A stretch of DNA of 9,157 nucleotides from Peptostreptococcus sp. (lineage in GTDB: Bacteria > Bacillota > Clostridia > Peptostreptococcales > Peptostreptococcaceae). The notes under the pieces are model-generated. The model was given only the letters and a program-made list of their open reading frames with translations, did not search any database and had not been told where the DNA came from. Below, piece by piece: positions 1-6,233 of the stretch. Each line of letters opens with the position of its first letter. Position 1 is the stretch's first letter. Location: contig JAHHSS010000064.1 in the NCBI GenBank assembly GCA_020025095.1, positions 1-9,157 of the forward strand, read 5' to 3'. The translations under genes were made by a program, and so were the position numbers.

Positions 1-140
1 AATTCTTTATAAATTCTTCATTAGTAGTATCAAAATATGAAGTTAATATTTCTCCATTAGATGACTTAGCCCTACTTATTCCAGCTTCTTCAAATGTATA
101 CTCTTTTCCATTATTAATCTTTATTTTACCACTTTTTAGG
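1..140 (-). repeat. Direct DNA repeat, second copy (truncated by the window edge)
   Basis: This stretch matches 466-605 without gaps at an offset of 465 bp (155 codons). The first 55 bases are identical, and I count about nine mismatches over 140 bases by hand. It encodes the best-conserved part of the second protein repeat. The match probably continues beyond base 1. Identity at DNA level, including silent positions, points to recent duplication or gene conversion rather than protein-level selection alone. Confidence 0.85.
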
Positions 141-871
141 AGTCCTTCAGCCATACCTTTATTGAAAAGTATTATTTTTTTTTCGTAATCTTTTTCTTTA
201 AATCCGAACCTAAATCTTACTTTCTCATCATCTCCCTTTTTTAGCCCTATAGAATCCACATCACCTATGAGTACATACTTTGATTCTTCTACGCCTGGCA
301 AATCTTTTTCTTTATCTCCATCTGGCTTTGAGCTAGCTTCTTTTTCAAATTTAGCTCTAAGTTCTTCACGTTTTTCAGCATCTAATTCGTTATTTATATT
401 GTTAACAGAAACTTCATGACCTTCTGGAGTTATTATTGTTACTTTAAAATTATCCTTATCAAAAAAATTCTTTATAAATTCTTCATTAGTAGTATCAAAA
501 TATGAAGTTAATATTTCTCCTCTCGATGACTTAGCCCTATTTATTCCAGCCTCTTTAAATGTATACTCTTTTCCATCATTAATCTTTATTTTACCTTTTT
601 TTAGGAGTTCTTGAGCCATTTCTTGAGTGAAAATTTTTTCTCTTGTTTCTGAATTTTCTTCATCAAATCCAAACTCAAATCTTATCGTTCTGTCATATTC
701 CATTTTTAATCTTGTGAAATATTTACTATCTGACAAGATATATGATTCTTTTTCTGCAGCATGACTCACTAGCTGTGCTACATTAGATGTAGTCCCTAAA
801 ACTGTTGTTGCCGCCATAGCAACTGCTGTTGTTTTTTTAATTGTTCTTACAAGTTCAGTTTTTCTTTTCAT
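1..871 (-). CDS. Secreted protein with long internal repeats, 3' end beyond the window (partial)
   Basis: The reading frame is open from an ATG at 871-869 to base 1, giving 290 residues with no stop. AAGGAG precedes the ATG by about 6 bases, only 31 bp after the NEAT-CWB2 gene, so it looks co-transcribed. Residues 1-39 resemble a Sec signal peptide: a basic start (MKRK, later IKK), an Ala/Thr-rich core and likely cleavage after SHAA (39/40). The mature part has two copies of a unit with a 155-residue period, starting near residues 42 and 197. Shared signatures are F-x-F-G-F, GKIKIN-x-GKEYTF and AKSS-x-GEILTSYFDTTNEEFIKN. A charged segment (about 162-195) separates the copies. I do not recognise the unit; it shows no NEAT, CWB2 or leucine-rich pattern. 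Its place at the end of a heme-uptake operon suggests, but does not show, a role in binding a host protein or heme. Confidence 0.85.
   Translation of the reverse strand, partial: MKRKTELVRTIKKTTAVAMAATTVLGTTSNVAQLVSHAAEKESYILSDSKYFTRLKMEYDRTIRFEFGFDEENSETREKIFTQEMAQELLKKGKIKINDGKEYTFKEAGINRAKSSRGEILTSYFDTTNEEFIKNFFDKDNFKVTIITPEGHEVSVNNINNELDAEKREELRAKFEKEASSKPDGDKEKDLPGVEESKYVLIGDVDSIGLKKGDDEKVRFRFGFKEKDYEKKIILFNKGMAEGLLKSGKIKINNGKEYTFEEAGISRAKSSNGEILTSYFDTTNEEFIKN
466..605 (-). repeat. Direct DNA repeat, first copy
   Basis: This is the partner of the repeat at 1-140 and lies in the same frame of the same gene. Similarity fades on the far side (about 606-750 against 141-285), where the two protein units still align but the DNA has clearly diverged. 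The conserved patch is therefore sharply bounded on that side. Confidence 0.85.
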
Positions 872-902
872 ACGCTTCTCCTTAAAAAATACTATTACTT
901 GC

Positions 903-2417
903 TTATAATCCCTTTAATATATCTGCTGATATTGAACCAAAACCGCCTATTATAAGTAAATCATTTATCTTGTTATTTTTGATTAACTCTTTAGACTCTT
1001 TTGATATAGCATTCTTTGAAACTAAAAGTAGTGGTCTCTGAGACTTAAGTGTTACAGCACCAGCTGAAAGTGCATCTGCAGACTTTTCTCCACTTGCTAG
1101 CATAAGCTTGCCAGTATTCGCCAATTTACCAACTACTAAAGCAGATGTTTCATATCTATTGTTTCCTTGTATTCTTTCAAATTTATTAGACTTTACTCCA
1201 GATACAGCCGCATCACTTACTGAATTTTTACCACCAACTACTGTAAGTTTATTTACTCCCCAAGAGTTTAATTCTTTTTCAACATCCTTTGACATGTTCT
1301 TTGAAGCAGTTAAAATTATAGGTGATTGATTTTCATTCGCAAGAGAAGATACTGATAATGCATCTGCAAAATTTTCTCCACTTACTACTATCGCATCCTT
1401 ACTTGCAGGGTTCTTTTCTCTAATCTTTTTAGCAATATTTAATGCTGTTGAATATCTGCTATTTCCAGATATTCTTTCTACTGATAGCCCTTGTTTTTCT
1501 AATGTTTTCACTACTGAAGATGAAATTGAATTTTCTCCTCCTACTACAATTACACTCTTTGCTTTTAATCTTGATATTTCACTTAAAGTTGCAGGTGAAA
1601 TATTTTTTGATTCACTAAGAAGTATTGGTGCAGAATTTAAACTAGCTAACGGCGCTGCTGCAAGTGCATCTGCATATACTACTCCATTTGCAAGAACTAC
1701 TGTATCTGCTGTAGAGTAGTTTGCTTTAGATATAGCTACAGAAGTTTCATATCTATCATTTCCTGATATTCTAGAGCTCTTTATCTTTACTTCATTATTT
1801 ATAGAATTATCCTTTTCAGAATTATCTTTTCCAGTATTTTCCTTTTCAGAGTTATCCTTAACTAACTTTGCATTATCATAGTCAAGCTCTAAATAAGTAT
1901 TCTGTCCTCCCTTACCTATATTTTCTGCTAAATAAGGATCTCCACCCTGAGAAGAAATCGAGTCCATAGCATCTACTGATACTCTCAATAAAATGTATTT
2001 CTCTTTGCTTGCATTTCTTCTTATTTTGATTTGAGAAGGAAATTCTCTTAGCTTTCCAGTAAGATCTGCTTCCTTTACACTTTTTACAACTTCTGAATCA
2101 TTTAACTTAGAATTCTGATCTGTATCAAAGTACTGCAACTTCATTACATGACCATTCATATTCATAAACTTCATACCTTGTAAATCAAGTGTTATTTCCA
2201 CTGTGCCATCTTTTTCTACAACAGTAGCAGTATTTTTTATAGCCTTATTTCCCATTGATTCTGTTTCTTTTGAATCAACCTTTTTCAATTTTACTGGAAC
2301 AGAATATTCCTTTACAGATTTTGCATCTTCTGCAAAAGAATTAGTTACTGCTAATCCTGATATTGCAGATGTTGCTGCCATAGATACATATATCCCTTTT
2401 CTAAGTAAATTTTTCAT
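903..2417 (-). CDS. Secreted NEAT-domain heme-binding protein anchored by three CWB2 repeats
   Basis: This 504-residue protein probably binds heme at the cell wall. Residues 1-29 form a signal peptide with likely cleavage after SFA. A NEAT domain spans about 36-182: it opens YSVPVKL, carries the SMGN loop (54-57) and ends in the strand TYLELDY. A charged linker with repeated KDNSEK (187-192, 197-202) follows. Three CWB2 repeats then fill the rest, at about 216-305, 315-402 and 415-501. Each opens with a GN-x-RY motif (SGNDRYETS, SGNSRYSTA, QGNNRYETS) and has an ADAL segment (249-252, 351-354, 447-450) and a VVGG or IIGG turn. In Clostridioides difficile, triple CWB2 modules hold proteins non-covalently to a wall polymer. 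The ATG has AAAGGAG about 9 bases upstream, and the gene starts 31 bp after the ATPase, in the same operon. Heme binding is inferred from the domain. Confidence 0.93.
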   Translation of the reverse strand: MKNLLRKGIYVSMAATSAISGLAVTNSFAEDAKSVKEYSVPVKLKKVDSKETESMGNKAIKNTATVVEKDGTVEITLDLQGMKFMNMNGHVMKLQYFDTDQNSKLNDSEVVKSVKEADLTGKLREFPSQIKIRRNASKEKYILLRVSVDAMDSISSQGGDPYLAENIGKGGQNTYLELDYDNAKLVKDNSEKENTGKDNSEKDNSINNEVKIKSSRISGNDRYETSVAISKANYSTADTVVLANGVVYADALAAAPLASLNSAPILLSESKNISPATLSEISRLKAKSVIVVGGENSISSSVVKTLEKQGLSVERISGNSRYSTALNIAKKIREKNPASKDAIVVSGENFADALSVSSLANENQSPIILTASKNMSKDVEKELNSWGVNKLTVVGGKNSVSDAAVSGVKSNKFERIQGNNRYETSALVVGKLANTGKLMLASGEKSADALSAGAVTLKSQRPLLLVSKNAISKESKELIKNNKINDLLIIGGFGSISADILKGL

Positions 2418-2448
2418 ACAATTACTCTCCTTTATAGTTAATTAATTT

Positions 2449-3213
2449 TTATATACCTAAAATAAATTTATTGCCATCTATCTCGACAATTTTTAAATCT
2501 ATACCATATAAATCTTTTATATTTTTTTCATTGATTACATCATATGGCTTTCCTTCCATTAATATATTTCCGTTTTTTAAGCCTATAATGTAATCAGAAT
2601 ATGCTATTGCTTGATTAATATCGTGTAGTACCATTATTATTGTTATACCAAGTTCTCTATTTAACCTTTTTATTAGTCTCAAAATATCTAATTGGTACTT
2701 TATATCCAAATAAGTGGTCGGTTCATCTAAAAATAGATATTTTGTTCCTTGTGCAATTGCCATTGCAATCCACACTCTCTGTCTTTGACCTCCCGATAAA
2801 GAATTTACTGTTCTCTCTTTAACTTCTTTTAGATTTGTTACTTCAATAGCCCAGGCTATCATTTCTTCATCTTTTTCAGTTTGTCTTTTCATCATTTTTT
2901 GGTAGGGAGTTCTACCATAGCTAACTAACTGCTCTACAGTGATATCATCTGCTACTTTATTGTACTGATGAACAATTGCTACTCTTTGCGCAAACTCCTT
3001 GTTGCTCAATGATTCTATATTTCTCAAGCCAAATAAAACTTCTCCAGACTTAGCTTTTAAATTTTTTGTCATAAGAGAAAAAAGAGTTGACTTCCCGCAT
3101 CCATTTGGTCCAAGAATTGTTGTTATCTTTCCCTTTTGTAATTTAAAAGACACATCATCTATTATTGTAGGTAACTTTTCACCATAGAAAAATTTCAAAT
3201 TTTTAACTTCCAA
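2449..3213 (-). CDS. htsC: Heme ABC transporter ATP-binding protein (HtsC/SiaC type, FecE family)
   Basis: This is the cytoplasmic ATPase expected to power heme import with the permease just upstream. Numbered from the TTG start chosen here (254 residues), all ABC motifs are intact: Walker A GPNGCGKST (35-43), Q-loop Gln83, signature LSGGQ (139-143), Walker B LFLDE (160-164) and H-loop His197. Length is normal for the iron/siderophore/heme importer class. The start needs care. A GTG at 3222-3220 would add three residues, but the only Shine-Dalgarno sequence (AGGAGG) overlaps that GTG and sits 8 bases before the TTG at 3213-3211, so TTG is preferred. The gene overlaps the permease 3' end by 11 bp, implying translational coupling. 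Sequence alone cannot separate heme from siderophore substrates; the heme assignment rests on the neighbouring Shp and HtsA-like genes. Confidence 0.93.
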   Translation of the reverse strand: MEVKNLKFFYGEKLPTIIDDVSFKLQKGKITTILGPNGCGKSTLFSLMTKNLKAKSGEVLFGLRNIESLSNKEFAQRVAIVHQYNKVADDITVEQLVSYGRTPYQKMMKRQTEKDEEMIAWAIEVTNLKEVKERTVNSLSGGQRQRVWIAMAIAQGTKYLFLDEPTTYLDIKYQLDILRLIKRLNRELGITIIMVLHDINQAIAYSDYIIGLKNGNILMEGKPYDVINEKNIKDLYGIDLKIVEIDGNKFILGI

Positions 3214-4270
3214 ATCCTTCACCTCCTCTTCTTAGTAAGAAAATGAAGAATGGTCCGCCAAATATTGACATTATAATAGCGGCTGGTATTTCATAGGGTG
3301 CAAAAATACTTCTTCCTATTGTATCTGAAAGTAAAAGTACCAAAGCTCCCAATATCATTGTGTATGGTAATTTAATCTTATGATCACTTCCCACCAATAG
3401 CTTAGCTATGTGTGGAACTATTAATCCTAAAAATCCTATAACTCCAACTATTGCTGTTGAAACACTTACTAAAACTATTGCCACAAGAGCCACTAAAAAT
3501 CTATCCCTATCAACATTAACTCCTAATGCTCTTGCCGTCTTATCTTCAAGAGATAAAATATTACATTTTTTATATAAAAAATATGAAATAAGAAGTCCTA
3601 ATACTACAAATACTGTTAGAAGCTTTACATCAGCCCATGTTTTTTGAGATATATTTCCTAAAACAATTGACTGAACTTGAGATAAATTAGCACCTCCACC
3701 TCCTGCAGCCTTGAAAAATTCACTAAAGCCTACAAAAGTCATATTTAATGCAACACCTACCAATATCAATTTGACGGGATTTACTCCACCATCCCATGCA
3801 AGTGAATATATAAGAAAATAAGCTACAAGTCCTCCTAAAATTGCAAACAATGGTATTGAAAAATAAAGCTGTGGAATAAATGTAACAATCAATATGCTCA
3901 TCAAAGATGCAGCAGAAGAAATACCAATTATTCCTGGATCTGTAAGTGGATTTTTCATAACTGACTGTAACATTGCTCCTGATGTTGATATGGCAGCACC
4001 AGCTAAAATAGCTATTAAAACTCTTGGAAATCTTAAATCCAATATTGTCGCCACATCTGAATCTTTTGCAATAAACAATCCCCTAAACAATCTTCCTACG
4101 CTCATATTTATACTTCCTGTAGTTGCTCCTATAAAGAATATTATTATTAATATAGCTAGCGTTACAGAAAACACAGTTATCTTTCGCTTATTATCTATCG
4201 CATACCCTTTTGTGTTTGGAGATGTAATTACTGATAAAATTTTTTCTTTTAATTCTTTCAATTTACTCAT
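3203..4270 (-). CDS. htsB: Heme ABC transporter permease (HtsB/SiaB/IsdF type, FecCD family)
   Basis: This integral membrane permease has 355 residues from the ATG at 4270-4268, normal for the FecCD/BtuC family. Hallmarks are RFPRVL (80-85) followed by GAAISTSGAMLQ (91-102), NPLTDPGIIGISS (107-119), the ATPase-contacting loop ARALGV (246-251), GFLGLIVPHIAK (279-290) and the C-terminal DTIGRSIF...EIPAAI...GGPFF (316-342). Many hydrophobic spans fit the usual ten-helix fold. An in-frame ATG at 4339 would add 23 residues, but that stretch lies inside the lipoprotein gene, has no ribosome site and does not resemble a family N-terminus. GGAGGG (4277-4272) is only one base from the ATG at 4270 and 10 bases from TTG at 4261, so the TTG (MKELKEK...) is a real alternative. 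The ATG overlaps the upstream stop as ATGAGTAA, implying coupling. Substrate is assigned from context. Confidence 0.92.
   Translation of the reverse strand: MSKLKELKEKILSVITSPNTKGYAIDNKRKITVFSVTLAILIIIFFIGATTGSINMSVGRLFRGLFIAKDSDVATILDLRFPRVLIAILAGAAISTSGAMLQSVMKNPLTDPGIIGISSAASLMSILIVTFIPQLYFSIPLFAILGGLVAYFLIYSLAWDGGVNPVKLILVGVALNMTFVGFSEFFKAAGGGGANLSQVQSIVLGNISQKTWADVKLLTVFVVLGLLISYFLYKKCNILSLEDKTARALGVNVDRDRFLVALVAIVLVSVSTAIVGVIGFLGLIVPHIAKLLVGSDHKIKLPYTMILGALVLLLSDTIGRSIFAPYEIPAAIIMSIFGGPFFIFLLRRGGEGFGS
3222..3227 (-). promoter_or_regulatory. Ribosome binding site that decides the ATPase start
   Basis: AGGAGG on the minus strand lies 8 bases before TTG (3213-3211) and overlaps the in-frame GTG at 3222-3220. 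A perfect Shine-Dalgarno at this distance favours the TTG as initiator. It lies inside the last codons of the permease gene. Confidence 0.7.
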
Positions 4271-5162
4271 TCCCTCCATAATATATTTTTTGCAAGTCTT
4301 CCAAAGCACTAGGATAGTTGAACTTAGCTGACATTCCAAATTTATGATTATCTAAATCGTATACCTTATTTTCTTTAACAGCTCTGAAGTGTGACCATGT
4401 ATCATTTTTCTTAAATTCATCTCTAAACATTTGCATTACATCATCTGGCATTGCATGAGCTGTTCTAAGTATTATATCTGGATCTTTTTTAAGCATATCT
4501 TCTGTATTAATATTGATAAATTGCTCCTTATCTGATTCAAATACATTTTTTGCCCCAGACATTTTTACCAGCGAACCTACATATGATTTATCTGTCGCTA
4601 CTACATAACTTCCAGGTAGTCCCATCAGAATTAACACGCTAGGTTTCTTTTTATCCTTATTTTTTTCTTTATAACTTTTCATAAAATTTTCATATTCTTT
4701 AACTAATACATCTGCTTCTTTTTCTCTATTCAATAATTTTCCCAAATCTTTTATAGAGCTATACATCCCCTCTACATTGTTCAAATTTAAAAAACCGTAT
4801 CTTAATTTAGCATTTTTATATTTTGGTTGTAAATCACTAACAAGACTTACGGGAGAAAATACCCAGTCCGGATTAATGGATTTAATTTTTTCCATATCTG
4901 GAGACATTGCCATACCAATTTTTTCAGCATTCTGATATCTTTTAGGTAGTTTATCCACTTTACTATCTGGAACTCCAATCAAGTCAACATTCAATCTATC
5001 CATTATAAATACCGTTGACATCGATGTCGCAACTATCTTGGGATTTTCTTTATTTACTCTTTCTTCGGCTTTATTATCAGAACTGTAATCCATACAAGCA
5101 GACATAAGTGGCAAAATAGAAAATAAAACTATTATTAACATTATTTTTTTAAATTTACACAT
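4263..5162 (-). CDS. htsA: Heme-binding lipoprotein of the ABC importer (HtsA/SiaA/IsdE family)
   Basis: This 299-residue extracellular lipoprotein should receive heme and deliver it to the permease. Residues 1-22 form a lipoprotein signal with lipobox MSAC and lipidated Cys23. The rest is a class III (helical-backbone) binding fold: PKIVATSMSTVFIMDRL (41-57), a middle helix around 133-165, and the second lobe starting KPSVLILMGLPGSYVVAT (173-190). From memory it closely resembles streptococcal HtsA/SiaA and staphylococcal IsdE, including LILMG-x-PGSY, NTED, DIILR and FGMSAKFNYPSAL. The axial heme ligands known for those proteins, one Met and one His, align with Met86 (in IGMAMSPD) and His236 (in ILRTAHAMP). 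The ATG has AAAGGAGG about 6 bases upstream. It follows shp by 33 bp and overlaps the permease start. The isdE name would be equally defensible. Confidence 0.95.
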   Translation of the reverse strand: MCKFKKIMLIIVLFSILPLMSACMDYSSDNKAEERVNKENPKIVATSMSTVFIMDRLNVDLIGVPDSKVDKLPKRYQNAEKIGMAMSPDMEKIKSINPDWVFSPVSLVSDLQPKYKNAKLRYGFLNLNNVEGMYSSIKDLGKLLNREKEADVLVKEYENFMKSYKEKNKDKKKPSVLILMGLPGSYVVATDKSYVGSLVKMSGAKNVFESDKEQFININTEDMLKKDPDIILRTAHAMPDDVMQMFRDEFKKNDTWSHFRAVKENKVYDLDNHKFGMSAKFNYPSALEDLQKIYYGGNE

Positions 5163-5195
5163 AGTCCCCTCCTTTCCACAGTTAGACTTTTCCTA

Positions 5196-6233
5196 CTAAT
5201 CTTCAAGCTCTGATTCTATCTGTAGATTTTCTCTTTTAGTTTTTTCATATAGTATCCAGATAAATATTGCACCCAATACAAATATTGTGAATATAATTGC
5301 AGATACAACTATAAAAAATATAATTATTCCTAAACTTAGAGGTCCTAGTGGTCTACTTTTTTCTTTTTCTTTTTTAATATTGTCATTAAAATCACTGTTA
5401 GTTAAAAGTCCATGATTGTATCCGAGATCTGATTGCTCTATTTTTTTATCATTGTCTTTTTCACTAAAATCACTGCTAGCATTCACTTTATTTTTTGGAA
5501 TGCTCTTTTTGCTTTCTTTTTTTTTAATTAAGGCATTATTACTTTTTCTATTTTCTGAATTAGAAACTCTACTTTTATTACTTTCTTTTTCAGCATTATT
5601 TTTATTCACCTGAGTTCTAGCTTGCTCAGCCTGACCTGCCTCATTATTTGCATCTGAAGCCTGACTTCCCCCTTGGGAATTACTACTTGAATCGGAAGTT
5701 GAAACAAAGGCCTTAAAATCTGTGTTACCTTCTTCTATGTTATCCAAAGTAATAAAAAATATTACTGCTCTTCCCATTTGATTAACAAAAAAGCTAGATT
5801 TGATAACAGAGTCGGTAGATGGTATTTCAAATCTAAAATCACCCGTATCACCTGAGCTTTTTGTTTCTTCAACGCTTACTTCCGAGAATCCGCCACCCTG
5901 CTTGGATTGGACCCACATTCTAACATCTTTGATATGATTTCTTTGTCTAAGACGTACAGTTGCAAACAGTTTTCCATTATCATCTTTTTCTACTAAAGCC
6001 AAGCCGTACACTGTATTGCTGACCATCCCCTCACCTATACCAGGATTATTTCCAGGATCTTCAACCTTTCCATTAGATGGATTGGCATAGTGCCCAACGG
6101 CTTCAGCAGTATAAAGTTCCCCTGCACTTACATCTTGCTTGAAAAAAACAAATAGGAAAATAAATAATACACAAAATACTCCTATAGTTTTTTTAAAGCT
6201 ATTATATGTGGGATTATTTATATTTCTAATCAT
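5196..6233 (-). CDS. shp: Shp-type heme-binding surface protein, C-terminally membrane-anchored
   Basis: This 345-residue protein matches the Shp heme-binding family of Streptococcus pyogenes, a relay that passes heme to HtsA. It has a signal peptide (about 1-37, cleavage after VSA) and a Shp domain at about 40-178. It ends with a low-complexity Ser/Asn/Lys-rich linker (180-295), a transmembrane helix (about 301-329) and a charged tail. Family signatures are GKVEDPG (55-61), IGEGMVSNTVYG (66-77), RMWVQ (105-109) and FFVNQMGRAVIFF (148-160). The two Met axial ligands of Shp align with Met70 and Met153. Its ATG overlaps the preceding TGA as ATGA, and AAGGGGG lies about 6 bases upstream, so translation is probably coupled to the two-NEAT gene. 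The helix plus cytoplasmic tail matches Shp rather than a sortase anchor; no LPXTG is present. An A9 run in the linker codons is noted separately. Confidence 0.92.
   Translation of the reverse strand: MIRNINNPTYNSFKKTIGVFCVLFIFLFVFFKQDVSAGELYTAEAVGHYANPSNGKVEDPGNNPGIGEGMVSNTVYGLALVEKDDNGKLFATVRLRQRNHIKDVRMWVQSKQGGGFSEVSVEETKSSGDTGDFRFEIPSTDSVIKSSFFVNQMGRAVIFFITLDNIEEGNTDFKAFVSTSDSSSNSQGGSQASDANNEAGQAEQARTQVNKNNAEKESNKSRVSNSENRKSNNALIKKKESKKSIPKNKVNASSDFSEKDNDKKIEQSDLGYNHGLLTNSDFNDNIKKEKEKSRPLGPLSLGIIIFFIVVSAIIFTIFVLGAIFIWILYEKTKRENLQIESELED

Noticed and set aside
1..871. Pseudogene or non-coding DNA at the window start
   Set aside because: The frame is open for 290 codons from a good ATG with ribosome site and signal peptide. 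The lack of a stop is due to the window edge.
872..902. Terminator between the NEAT-CWB2 gene and the repeat gene
   Set aside because: The 31-bp spacer has no hairpin and carries the ribosome site of the next gene, so continuation of the transcript is more likely.
3894..4331. Plus-strand open frame of 145 codons
   Set aside because: It is antisense to the permease and lipoprotein genes, which have clear family motifs. It shows no recognisable protein features and no ribosome site of note.
4268..4339. Longer permease N-terminus beginning at an ATG at 4339
   Set aside because: The extra 23 residues are encoded within the HtsA-like gene in another frame, have no ribosome site and do not resemble FecCD N-termini. 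Starts at 4270 or 4261 fit the coupling with the upstream stop.
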